A DNA stretch of 64,000 bases from Pinus tabuliformis (GCA_031772625.1 CM062820.1:84922069-84986068), one strand, 5' to 3'. Numbered from the stretch's first letter, positions 24,300-33,968 are shown. Notes: generated by a model not told the origin, from the letters alone. Numbers and translations are program-made.

Positions 24300-24587
24300 G
24301 GGAAGAATCCATAAGAACCTTTTTTCCTTGTACAAGGGAAGAATCCAAAAGAACCTTCTGTTCTTGTACAAGGGAAGAATCCACAAGAACCTTCTGTCCT
24401 TGCACAAGGGAAGAATCCACAAGAACCTTTTGTCCTTGTACAAGGGAAAAATCCACAAGAACCTTCTGTCCTTGCATAAGGGAAGAATCCACAAGAACCT
24501 TTCCTAATTTTACAAGGGGAGAATCCACAAGAACCTTCTCTTCAACTTGAAGAAAAGAATCCACAAGAACCTTTACCTTCAGATTAG
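24300..24587 (+). repeat. 36-bp coding minisatellite, 8 units (copy 3)
   Basis: Exactly 288 bases, eight 36-bp units of the GKNPQEPSVLVQ type. The final units are ENPQEPSLQLE- and EKNPQEPLPSD-like. It is the longest of the three blocks. The repeat gives open frames in several phases on both strands, which are shadows. Confidence 0.93.
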
Positions 24588-24644
24588 ATTAGCCCTTTAC
24601 ATATTAATGACAAATTTCTATGGTCAGATTGGTATCAAGACATT

Positions 24645-25860
24645 GTGAATTTTCTGCTCCATTTTGAATGCCCAACATCATTTTCCAAAGGCTTGTGTAA
24701 AAATCTTAAATTGAAAGCAGTCAAGTACTACATCATAAATGCGAATTTGTACTGGAAATATCCACTAAATATTTTTTTATTATGTTTAACAGAATCAAAA
24801 ACTGAAGGAATCATTGATCAGTTCCATATAGGATTTTGTGGAGGACATTATGCTTGGAGAGCAACAGCATACAAGATTTTAAGGGGAGGATTTTATTGGC
24901 CAACATTGTTCTTTCAAGTAGGGGCAAAGGTCAGAGGTTGTGTTCCTTGTCAAATGTTTGATGGTAAGCAAAAACTAGCAGCTCAGCACTTTTCCTTCAA
25001 TGGGGATTAGATTTTGTTGGAGAAATCCATCCCACTTCAAGTAATCACCATAGATGGATATTCATAGCAACAAACTACTTCACTAAATGGGTAGAAGCAA
25101 TTCTGGTAAGAAATGCTACCGATTCGATGTAATTAAATTCATTGAAGAAAATATCTTATGTAGGTTTGGTTGCCCAACACAAATTGTCACAGATAATGTA
25201 GTAGCATTCTCTAGTGTTAAAATGATTGATTTTTTCCAGAAATATCAGATTTTGTTACATCATTCAACTCCATACTACCCTCATGGTAATGGCCTTGCAG
25301 AATCCTCAAATAAAAGTCTGGTAAAGGTAATAAAAAAGACTCTAGTAAATCATAAAAAGAGTTGGGACTCTCATTTAATTTATGCAGTATGGGAAAACAT
25401 AATAACTCCATAAAGATCTATTGGGAAATCTCCTTTTCAATTAGTCTATGGGAAAGATACAATTTTTCCCACCAATTTGGCTTTCCCAGTTTTAAAATTC
25501 TTGCAGGATTCAACAGATGAGCCTGATGATTTTTCAAGAAGGATAAATCAGGTTATTGAAATAAATGAAAAGAGAGATGAAGTTCAATACAAATTGAAGA
25601 AATATAAGAATAAGATGAAAAGTCTATTTGATAGAAGAGCCAGAGAAAGGGACTTCAGGGAAGGTGACCTAGTTCTAAGATGGGACTCCAGGAGGGAGGG
25701 AAAGGGAAAGCATGGTAGATTTGATAACCTATGGTTTGGTCCTTTAGAAATTACTGATGTAAAGGGTAACAACACTTTTGTGCTACAAAACCTTGAGGGA
25801 CTATATTCCACTTATCCTGTAAATGGAAGGTTTCTCAAACATTTCATTCAGTACTAATAA
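24645..25860 (+). pseudogene. Integrase of gypsy copy 3 (fossil)
   Basis: The zinc-binding region has FCGGHYAWRATAYKILRGGF, FYWPTLF and GCVPCQ. The core has IVTDNVVAFSSVKMIDF and NGLAESSNKSLVKVIKKTL. The C-terminal part from 25477 is open and shows RARERDFREGDLVLRWDSR, WFGPLEI and NGRFLKHFIQY. No chromodomain was found. It is broken. Confidence 0.84.
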
Positions 25861-26599
25861 GTTAGGATACATTTCATTGTAAAAACTCCGGCTTCTTTTA
25901 CCTTTTAAGATGTCAGTGAGATTTTTTATAGCAAAGGACTCCATAGCCCGAGGAGAAGGCACATGGATCTGTAGGTTCGCTGCATTCTACAGGAGAAAGC
26001 AGTCCCAAGTTGGAGCCAATGTTGTAGCATTTTTTGGTTTTGATAAGTTAGAATAAATTAGACAAAAAAAGAAAATGTATTTACAAAATGTTAAGATAGG
26101 ATATGGACAAAAAGAATATTGAATAAAAAATGATAGGAAAATATTTTGATAAATGTGTCCATATCAAAGAAAATGTTAGGGTAGATGCCCAAAAAATAAA
26201 TGCAAAATAAAATGTTAGGTTAGAGAGAAAAGAAATCAACTCTGAAAGTGTTGCAAATCTAAATGCCACTATTTTGTTCTAAATTCAGTTTGAAAAATAA
26301 TAGTTGTGTGCAGTTTGTTTAGATGGCACACTAGGTTATTTTATTCAATTATAAAGTTGCATCATAATTGGATTTGTTTTAAATTAATTCTCATAGGTAG
26401 AAAATAAATTGGCTCAACAGTTTAATCTGAGCCAATGGAAGAAATAAGGTATAGAGATAGATTTTTGATAAAAGAAAATATTGGGTTGCTAGTTCAAATG
26501 CACTCTGGAAGGATAAGTAAAAATGTTAGGAATAGAAGGGTAGGTAGAAATGTGAAAGTTTGAGATGATAAAATTGTTTTTTTCCTAAATATCAATATC

Positions 26600-27520
26600 G
26601 CATCGCATCATTCATGAGTGAATGAACCTTGGGCGGAAGAAAGTGTGATTTGCAATTCATATGCTATCACTTCATTCGTTAAACACCCAGACCCACAGCC
26701 GCCGCGTCTGCCTATCATATCGCAACCCCACCGTTCATTCCCTACTCACACGTTAAACTCCCTCCACCTCACCTCTCATCCCTCACACTCCTCCGCAATC
26801 ATACTACCCACACTCCCTTTCGACCGTCATTCACCGTCTGAAGTTTATCGGCAGGGGGCGAAATGGGCAGTCTTTGATACCACCTACATAAACCACAAAA
26901 GTTACATTTTAGTCTTTCGGGACTAGAAATCCCAAAACCACAAACCACTTCGTCTTACCCTTGAACGCGGTATCGTTCATAGTCATTTACCGCCACCCCA
27001 CATCACCTCCATTTCACGTTTCACTTCACGACTACTGTCCGATCATTTGTGCCCGAATCAAACAGTGCACAGCCATATCGGCCACGCCCGATGGCCGAAT
27101 GATACCCACCCGATAAAGTGGTTTTCCCCGACCCCCTTGAGGCTACATGTCAAGCTATGGACTATATGGGGTGACCCCTCCTGAAAAGCACCTTCGACTC
27201 ATAAGCGGTGCGACGACCCTTAATACCACCTCCCCGCCAGCCCGATAAACCGCCTATTATTTGTAAACATGAATTTTCGTGCCATATTTGAAAAGTTTCC
27301 CGTTTAACCTTATAACCATAAAAACCTTCGTTTTCGTGCCTTTCGCCCGTTTCACATATAAAACCCATTAAACCCTTCAGTGCCACCCTGAACCTCTGCG
27401 ACGCAATTTCACCTCCATTTCCGTTCAAAACACTGCCACAACCCTTTCCCCAAGCATCCCTGTGCCAGAAAACCATCAGTTGTTTTTCCTGCCGAACCTG
27501 TGTTTTCTTAATTATTATTG
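26600..27520 (+). promoter_or_regulatory. CpG-richer promoter-like block with TATA box in LTR D
   Basis: The block is C-rich with many CpG, unlike the AT-rich flanks. A TATAAAA box lies at 27357-27363, followed by C-rich leader-like sequence with no long frame. A pyrimidine-rich tract then leads to GTGTTTTGCAG at 27520-27530. A short part (CCTATCAT, then a CATTCCC run and CTCACAC, about 26712-26752) resembles the region upstream of the macrosatellite gene. I read it as a promoter with a first exon and intron; that is inference. Confidence 0.5.
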
Positions 27521-28099
27521 TGTTTTGCAGGTAATCAGCCGAAGACCAGCGCTTGGATAAACAATTCTGATACTAGTCGTAGAACTTGTTTACTCCATGA
27601 CTCGACAAGAAACCTATTAAAAAGCATATATTCAGAAGAAGAAGACATGTATACAGCATTAAAGAAACAACTGAAACTACCAACATCTGAGGATCCAATG
27701 GCCAAAGAAATCGAGGAGACAGAGACTCGAAATTCAGATATGATGAAGCTCATCATAGAACGGAATTTTCAAGTAAAACAAATGGTGGAGCAGATGGAGA
27801 AATTGGTTAAGGAGAAGGAGGAAGCTATCAGGAACATTCAAACATCAGTGGATGTAGTCTCTCTTCCAGCAGTTCCCATCACCAGAGTTTCTACTTCAGC
27901 CACTACATCAGCAACACCAGCTCTCATAGTAAAAACACTTATGGTTTCTTTCTTCATCGTGGATGAAATCAAGCATATATTTTTGGTAAAGCCCAATTTT
28001 ACTAAATACGCCGAGATGGATAAAATCTACAGGAGGGTAACAAAGATTTCTATCCCAAATAAGAAACGTTGGGAAGAATTAACAAATTTACTTGATTAA
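27518..28099 (+). pseudogene. Accessory coiled-coil / KHIF-domain frame in LTR D (long open copy)
   Basis: This open frame of about 190 codons is not gag or pol. It begins at a likely 3' splice site (TTTTGCAG, then GTAATC), so the true start may lie in an upstream exon. In order it shows NNSDTSRRTCLLHDSTRNLL, an acidic helix, LKKQLKLPTSEDPMAKEIEE, and a coiled coil to residue 115 with KLVKEKEEAIRN. A Ser/Thr/Ala linker leads to IKHIFLVKPNFTKYAEMD, IYRRV and KKRWEELTNLLD. It is homologous to the C-terminal half of the macrosatellite gene. It has no signal peptide or membrane segment, and its function is unknown. Counterparts in LTRs B and C are more decayed. Confidence 0.75.
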
Positions 28100-28290
28100 G
28101 GATTATTGAACAACATTCAGCTTTTGAGGGAACAGTCAGCCAGCTTCAACCACTTTTCAACATTTTCAGTGATAGTCATCAAACAGTGCAACACCAAAGC
28201 AGTGCTAGATCATTAGACAGTTTTATTTTTGATTGTGTAAATAATCTATTTTTGTAAAATCAGTTTAGGATTTTTTTCATCCTACTATTG

Positions 28291-28298
28291 TATAAATA
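28291..28298 (+). promoter_or_regulatory. TATA box of LTR D
   Basis: TATAAATA lies 190 bases after the accessory frame ends, followed by the conserved leader AACTCTCTTCACGAG. It is the likely core promoter of the element RNA, separate from the TATAAAA box upstream of the accessory frame. Confidence 0.6.
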
Positions 28299-28938
28299 AC
28301 TCTCTTCACGAGTTATCAAGGGTTGCACCCTTGAAGAAGTATTTCTAGACATCTGATGTAATTAATATTTCTGGATCATTAATATGAAGCAAAGGACTCT
28401 AAATTCTGTTTTGCACAGTTTGTGTTTCCTGTAAGTGTTTCCAGTGTCATTCATCATGTTTTTCTTCCTATACTTGTGTCTTGCAGAGATAACTAGGTAG
28501 GAGTAATTGTATTTCAATATATTCCTATAAGCTTTCTGAAGTGATAATCTATAAAGAGAATGAATTAATGAACTGTTTGTTTAATTAGTTCCTTCAAAAT
28601 TAATAAATCATCATCATCTTTTGTAAGCTCATGTGTATTTTCTCAAACCTATAAATGTAGTTTAAAGGTTTTCATACTTATGATTATCTAGCTTTCAATT
28701 TGAAAATTGTGGCAATCATATTACTTCGTTGTTTCTGCTCATCATCATAAAAGCTATTTCACTATGTAAATATTTATAGCAGCCCTCTGCTGAGATATTG
28801 ATATTATTCAAAGGTTAAGCACATCAGTTCTATATTTGTTTCATCCATTGGTCTCCCAAATTAAAACAAAACCCCCAAAACATTTATCTTAGATGCGCTG
28901 GCATAATAGCTGACCATTATTATCTCAGAGGTACAACA

Positions 28939-29770
28939 TAACCCATGGGATAAAATTTCTTAAGGTGAAAATCTCTTTTCTGAGTGCAAACCTCAACATT
29001 TTAGTGCAATTTTTAGGTTTTGGTCTTTCTCTTGGTATATTTATGGTTAGAGTTGTATTAAATATGGTAAATATTTTTTTGGAATTGTAAGCTCTCTCTT
29101 AGAGATTGCATACTGTGAGTTCGCAAGGGGTTTTCAGGGTGCAAAATGAATTGATGCATTCATATATACATTTAAAATAATAAAAAATCATGATCTCACC
29201 AAAAATTGTATGAGCAGATTCTAATGAACAAAAAGCCAAAAGTAGTTCATATTTAGAGTGCACCATATACACGTTAATTAATTTATATTTATATTATATT
29301 AGAAAATAATATTAGTTAAAAATTCTTTTTATTTACAAGATCGTATCGCTTTTCTTTCTTAAAGTTAAATATGAAGTCTATATGAAATTTGGTTAACTTC
29401 AAAATAACAATAACTATCATGTAACTGAAAAGACCATTGGCAAAAGCATAATTATTTTGTTATGTATTTAGAAATAAAACCTGAATACAACAACAACAAA
29501 AATATCCTATGATTGTTTACAAATATTCTATAAAGCCTAGGAATATGGTTATGTTAAAGAGCAATAGAGATGCCCATAAACAAAGAAAAAAAGTGTTAGG
29601 TTCTAGGTTGGGTGGTTGGGAGGATTGTTTGTTCTCCCCTCCACTTGTGGTTGGTAGCATGGTTTATTCTCCTCTCCACTTGGGTTGAATTCCAACAAAA
29701 AGACATGTTGGCCCATTGTGATAAGACTAGAAAGGTAGACATAAAAAAGAGAAAAAAAACATAAAAACAA
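28939..29770. other. AT-rich DNA with no recognised feature
   Basis: After the last LTR the sequence changes abruptly. I see no convincing frame, repeat or RNA gene here. The five bases after the LTR (TAACC) would be the target-site duplicate if this end is an original insertion boundary; the other end is outside the window. Confidence 0.5.
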
Positions 29771-29877
29771 AAATCATGAACTCCTGAACCTAGGCCTAGC
29801 TTAAATAATTCCTCTAGATCTAAAATAAAGAAGAGAGAGAGAAAAATATATAATAAAAAAAACAAGAACTAATGCAT

Positions 29878-30160
29878 GCTAAACTTAAGGAAAGTCAATT
29901 AAAGTGGCTTCACCACTGCCATCATCCTCTTTTGAGGTTGAAAACACCAAATCAATGATTTTCTTTACTAGTAAGGTCAATGGTGGGAAGGCTAAACTTA
30001 AGGAAAGTCAATTAAAGTGGCTTCACCACTGCCATCATCCTCTTTTGAAGTTGAAAACACCAAATCAATGATTTTCTTTACTAGTAGGGTTAATGGTGGG
30101 AATGGCTTCACTTGTGCCATCATCCTCCTTTGAGGTTGAAAACTACAAATTAACGATTTT
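29878..30160 (+). repeat. 113-bp tandem duplication plus a partial third copy
   Basis: GCTAAACTTAAGGAAAGTCA begins at 29878 and again at 29991, a period of 113 bases, with only a few differences. A partial third copy (GGCTTCACTTGTGCCATCAT, then CCTTTGAGGTTG) follows at about 30103-30145. The right inverted arm seems to have one copy, so the expansion followed the inversion. Confidence 0.88.
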
Positions 30161-30300
30161 ATTTTATTTGGTAATAAGGTGACCATTTGGTCCAATTCCT
30201 TTGACCTTCAATAAGAGGGTATTCAAACATAAAATAATTTCCAATTATGATTCACTCCTTTTTCACCACCATGTTTCCCAGGGTTGTCTTGTCTGTATAT

Positions 30301-30490
30301 GCAAATAAAGGTCGAGTGTTTGTAAATATTAGGTATTTCTACCAACGTGTTACATGTGTTTGGGTCCCAATTCCCATCTCTTTCTTTATATATTCATTAT
30401 GCAAATAAAGGTGTTTGTAAATATTTGGTATTTCTACGAGAGTGTTACATGTGCTTGGGTCCCAATTCCCCATCTCGTTCTTTATATATT
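30301..30490 (+). repeat. 100-bp tandem duplication
   Basis: GCAAATAAAGG starts at 30301 and again at 30401. Both copies run through TTTGTAAATATT, TTACATGTG, TGGGTCCCAATTCCC and TATATATTC. A single diverged copy lies inverted at about 37420-37500. Confidence 0.87.
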
Positions 30491-30880
30491 CGTATGACTC
30501 TTTTGGGCCCACGAAGGTGGTGAAAGGACTTTTAGGTGGTGTTCGGTAACTACCCCACTAAGTACGCATGGTTTAAAAAAAAGTCATTTCTATTAGTTAA
30601 ATTATGCATTCAATTTAAATAATACTACTTTGAATTGATATTTTATATAAATTTATTTTTTTTAAATAAAATAAATTAGTGGAAAAAATTGAGTTCATTG
30701 TACGAAGATCCATGATTAAGTTTCCAAATTGACCATCTTTATAACTTATTGAACCTCAGTCATATACCGCTCAATTAAATTATTATAATAATAATAAAAT
30801 GTTTAATATTCATTATAAAATATATTGTTAACATATATATTTTTTAAATTATGGATAGAAATTTCAGAAATAACTGATCG

Positions 30881-31003
30881 ATGGCGGCAATGTGTGGGGA
30901 GATCGTGGTGGACACCCCATCCAGGGTAATAAATCGCAATGTTGTTATCACAGGAATTTCACCGAAGTTTCTTTCGTGTGAATGCAGTCAACGAATGAGT
31001 TAA
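30881..31003 (+). pseudogene. Short frame conserved between inverted arms (possible first exon)
   Basis: The 40-codon frame begins MAAMCGEIVVDTPSRVINRN and continues VVITGISPKFLS. The inverted arm has a recognisable relative near 36580-36655 (LDTPS, NRN, IT, ISPKFLS), so the coding-like similarity has been kept. It lies about 350 bases upstream of the main gene and could be its first exon, but I cannot place a clear splice donor. I do not recognise the family. Confidence 0.35.
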
Positions 31004-31349
31004 ACGACATCACAGAAGCTGTCACGAAGGTGGCGAAAGGATTTTGAGGTGGTGGTCGGCAACCACCCCACCACTCAACGAAAGAGAAAATGGAACTGTG
31101 AACTCGTAAGAAAGTGATCAACCAAAGAGAAAGGGAAACTGTGAAGAAGGTGAGAGGAAACGCGGAAGAAAGTGACGAGTAGAGATTTGGATATAAAGTA
31201 AACCAATCTACCATGAATGGTTTACTCTATTTTTTTTAAATAGTTTGAAAAAATTGTCACACCGACAAAAATCTCGTCGAAATAAAAATCAGATCAGATC
31301 ACGTAAAAATAAAATTATTACAAGGTAATTACCATAGTGCGCGCCAAGG

Positions 31350-32625
31350 AAAGATACAAAAGTACCAAAGTCTCCGGGAATATTTTCGTGTGGAGGATTT
31401 CTGGAAAACAGCTATCCTACAGATGCAGGAAGATTTCAAGGAATTGGATGGAGAATCAATCTATAGGTTTAGCTATATGAAGAAATTTCTGATCATGTTT
31501 GCTAAGAAACTCCGCCTGTACAAGCTCTAGGCCACTTTGCTTTGTCTACAGATTTTTCTAGTACTTTTGAGCAAAATTTGTTGGCTGATTTCAGAGATGG
31601 TTTTCTCTAATCGCTACATGCGGAGGCTTTTGATGGGTCGGGTTTGTCATGTTGAGTTTTCGGTGACCTATAATCTGCACAACAGCTGTGAAGTCACTGG
31701 ACCAGGAAATCCTGGTGATTTCGTCAAATACTCGGACGTTATGATGCACATGCCCGAAGAGAATCCCGCTGGAGTGTGGATAGCCAATCGGAAATCCATC
31801 AAGGATATGAAGGCACGGCTGAGAAAAGGGAAAAACGATGGCAAAACTTGCAAAGCTCTGATTTCCTTGCTGGAAAAAACAGGGACATGGAAGTTTAGTT
31901 TTGCCGAGCCGTTTACAGAGTCTGTTAGAAGAAAAGAAGGAAATTTCAACTTGGAGAAGAGTTCTTCTAAGATGATGGTGGTTTCCCTACTGACCATTGT
32001 CATCGAACTCTCTGCATTTTATGAGGGCTCTGGTGGGTCCTTTGCTGGTCCTTCCACTCATACAGTGAATGGCTGCATACAGGCATGGTGCGAAGCGTGG
32101 AAAATCATAGACCTAGTGGAAAATTCTAATACTGAAGCCGTACTAGTGAACAAGCAAGCCGACAAACTATTCCGTGGTTTGAAAGAAGCGCGCAAGTGGT
32201 TGGGCTTAGATCTTCCCATTAACAACTTCCAAGTTAGAACTGTCGAAGCGGCCAAAAGTGCCCTCCAGGGGCTCGCAGACAAAGGAAAGGAAACAGCAAA
32301 TACTGGTTATGAATCCAAAGATTTGAAGGCAGTAATCACAGGTAATAGCTTGTCCATGCTCTGTGAAAGAATGAAAGGTAATTCGGTTAACGTGCAAGAA
32401 CTGTTGGATGGAATACAAAGTTCATTGGCCGGTGTGATTGGGAGTTGTATGTTTAAAATGGGAGAGATTATAGTGACTGAGAGCAGGTCGTAGGCGGAGG
32501 CGTTCATGGAAGAAAAATTATGGGACGTCTTCTACGAAGCGGGAAGGGCCAAGGGAGTAACTCAACAGCTGCGAGTCCCGGGGATTAGATTTGGGAGGCA
32601 ACTTGAAAAGCAACACTCATTTTAA
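31350..32625 (+). pseudogene. Unrecognised plant gene, fullest copy, probably a pseudogene
   Basis: A continuous frame from a first ATG at 31597 gives 299 residues to a TAG at 32491-32493. The same frame then stays open for 43 more codons to TAA at 32623. Both downstream partial copies read Trp where this copy has the TAG, and the sequence after it (AFMEEKLWD, YEAGRAKGV) is conserved in them, so the TAG is probably a recent lesion. Coding-like sequence also continues upstream to about 31350, but in shifting frames (for example FSSTFEQNLLADFRDGFL at 31544-31597). The protein shows GPGNPGDFVKYSDVMMHM, VWIANRKSIKDMKARLR, a hydrophobic segment MMVVSLLTIVIELSAF and an amphipathic C-terminal half. 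I do not recognise the family and assign no function. Confidence 0.55.
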
Positions 32626-32639
32626 CCGGCAAATGTTGA

Positions 32640-33382
32640 GAAACAAAATAATTCCCAAATTAGCTGTTTAGATTAAAGTATCGCTCCCAACTTCTGGTTG
32701 GAAATTGTAATTACTTTTATGAACTGAGCGGTTGACTTGAATCAAGTAGAGGCAATATTAGAAGCTTAAGTTTATTTTATATTTGGAAAAGTTAAATTTA
32801 GAAAGTGTGTATGTTTTGAGAGTTAAAAAATATAAATATTTTATTATGGGTTTATTGTAATCAAGCTAAGTTTGTGTGATTAATAGAATAACAATATTTG
32901 ATATTGTTTTTTGTGTGTGTTAATTTTGTGTTTTTTTCCTTTTATATTTTTGTCACTTGTTATATCATTCTCAAAAGGTGTAATCCTATGGTGTCTATGG
33001 ATGAAAAACGACTATTGTGGAACCAACAACTAAGCCCTCATTTCTTAATCCTATAATGTTTTTGGTTGATATCATGAGGAATAAGGGTAAGTTACCAAAT
33101 TAGTTGTGTTTCTAAATTGTAAAGTTTTCAATATTTTTTTTCTTTTTCCTTTTTCCCTTGATTTGGTGTATGGGAATTTGAACTTTCAATCTCATTGTTT
33201 ATATAATATTTCATATCATGGCAATCAATTACATTGTAATCACTAATTGAGTTACTTTTGTGGGTTAATTCTTCAACTATTTTAATTTGAATTCCAAACA
33301 TTGGTTTACATGATGTGTTGTATGAATGCTAAAAGAACATTATAACTAGTTGTAGAGATTGTGATTTTAATAATTGTATTTT
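32640..33382 (+). repeat. 3' flank of the unrecognised gene, duplicated downstream
   Basis: The non-coding sequence after the gene is repeated at about 34530-34985. Shared stretches include AAAATAATTCCCAAATTAGC, ATGGTGTCTATGG, AACAACTAAGCCCTCATTTC (AACAACCAAGCC downstream), TTTTTGGTTGATAT and TTTACATGATGTGTTG. It is the parent part of the direct duplication that created the 34-kb copy. Confidence 0.75.
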
Positions 33383-33478
33383 TTCTTTGTGCTTTGTACA
33401 TTGACACTGAAGTTTGTTTTACTATGTTAATGGGTCTTAATGATGGGTTTGAACTGAAAAAATGATGGGTCATTTACT

Positions 33479-33872
33479 TTGTTAATGGGTCTTAAGTGGT
33501 TAGGCCTGGTTCTCCCCATTAACAACTTCCAAGCTAGAAGTGTCGAAGCATCCAAAAGTTCCCTCCAAGGCCTCATAGACAAAGGAAAGCAAACAACATA
33601 TACTGGTTATGAATCCAAGAATTGGAAAGAAATAATCGCAGGTAATAGCTTGTACATGCTCTGTGAAAGAATGAAAGCTTATTCGGTTAACATGGAAGAA
33701 CTGTGGGAATACAAAGTTCATTGCTCGATGTGATTAATTAGGAGTTCTATGTTTAGAATGTGAGAGAGTATAGTGGTTGAGTGTAGGTTGTGGGAAAAGG
33801 CATTCATGGAGGAGAAATTATGGGATGCCTTCTATGAAGTAGGAAGGGCCAAGGGAGTAACTCAATTGAATG
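33479..33872 (+). pseudogene. Partial direct copy 2 of the unrecognised gene
   Basis: It matches about 32190-32580 of the fullest copy: WLGLVLPINNFQARSVEASK, LCERMKAYSVNMEELW, then FMEEKLWDAFYEVGRAKGV in another frame. It lacks the 5' two thirds and stops at GTAACTCAATTG. The Trp codon before the conserved tail is intact here. Confidence 0.8.
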
Positions 33873-33968
33873 AAAATGAAATGAAATTCAATAGATTAAA
33901 TGTCAAAAGTAATAGTACTACATTGTAATCAATATTTTCCATAGAAAAACATCCTCATGTGTCCGATA

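Larger units (their letters stand above)
19332..26019 (+). mobile_element. Internal region of Ty3/gypsy copy 3, broken
   Basis: This is the longest and best preserved internal region (6.69 kb). It carries long open stretches of gag and of protease to RVT_3 RNase H, then RT, gypsy RNase H, an 8-unit minisatellite and integrase. It still has several breaks and is not functional. It is flanked by LTRs C and D. Confidence 0.9.
1..28938 (+). mobile_element. Tandem array of three Ty3/gypsy LTR retrotransposons sharing LTRs
   Basis: Three related internal regions (649-7108, 9820-16432, 19332-26019) alternate with four copies of one LTR, all in the same orientation and with no unrelated DNA between them. 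Each internal carries gag, protease, RNase H, reverse transcriptase, a second RNase H and integrase in the same order. Unequal recombination between LTRs is the usual explanation for such LTR-sharing arrays, and the absence of unrelated flanks at the inner junctions fits it. The left end lies outside the window; the right end is the LTR terminus TACAACA at 28938. All copies are broken fossils. By eye the copies differ by roughly 5-10 percent in LTR stretches of 160-200 bases, so they are old. The RVT_3 RNase H suggests Tat affinity, while the tRNA-Asp primer site is known from Athila-type elements. Confidence 0.92.
26020..28938 (+). repeat. LTR D (last LTR, 2.92 kb on the long-LTR model)
   Basis: TGTTGTAGCA at 26020 and TACAACA at 28938 are perfect inverted termini. 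The right end is firm, because sequence after 28938 no longer matches the other copies. It contains five AAAATGTTAGG-like motifs (26086-26530), a CpG-richer promoter-like block, an intron-like 3' splice site, the accessory frame and TATAAATA. The start is inferred from the inverted termini and purine-rich runs upstream; a short LTR starting near 28285 cannot be excluded. Confidence 0.68.
29770..32345 (+). repeat. Left arm of a large imperfect inverted duplication
   Basis: Blocks along this arm match the reverse complement of 37855-35440 in the same order. Pairs are 29775-29895 with about 37850-37735, 30105-30200 with about 37730-37615, 30400-30490 with about 37500-37420, 30880-31070 with about 36665-36455, and 32060-32345 with about 35735-35440. 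The arm contains the 5' region and most of the fullest copy of an unrecognised gene. Divergence is considerable, with indels, so the duplication is old. Confidence 0.78.

Noticed and set aside
24260-24564. Cys/Thr-rich and Trp/Leu-rich repeat frames on both strands over the minisatellite
   Set aside because: A 36-bp repeat is open in several phases by construction. Only the GKNPQEP phase is continuous with pol.
27162-27476. 104-codon minus-strand frame in LTR D
   Set aside because: It has no counterpart in LTRs B and C and lies antisense to the promoter-like block.
30948-31214. 88-codon minus-strand frame with a Pro-rich segment
   Set aside because: It is antisense to the short frame shared by both inverted arms and not itself conserved in the other arm.
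32058-32507. Overlapping minus-strand frames opposite the unrecognised gene
   Set aside because: They are antisense shadows. Similarity among the gene copies follows the + strand reading.
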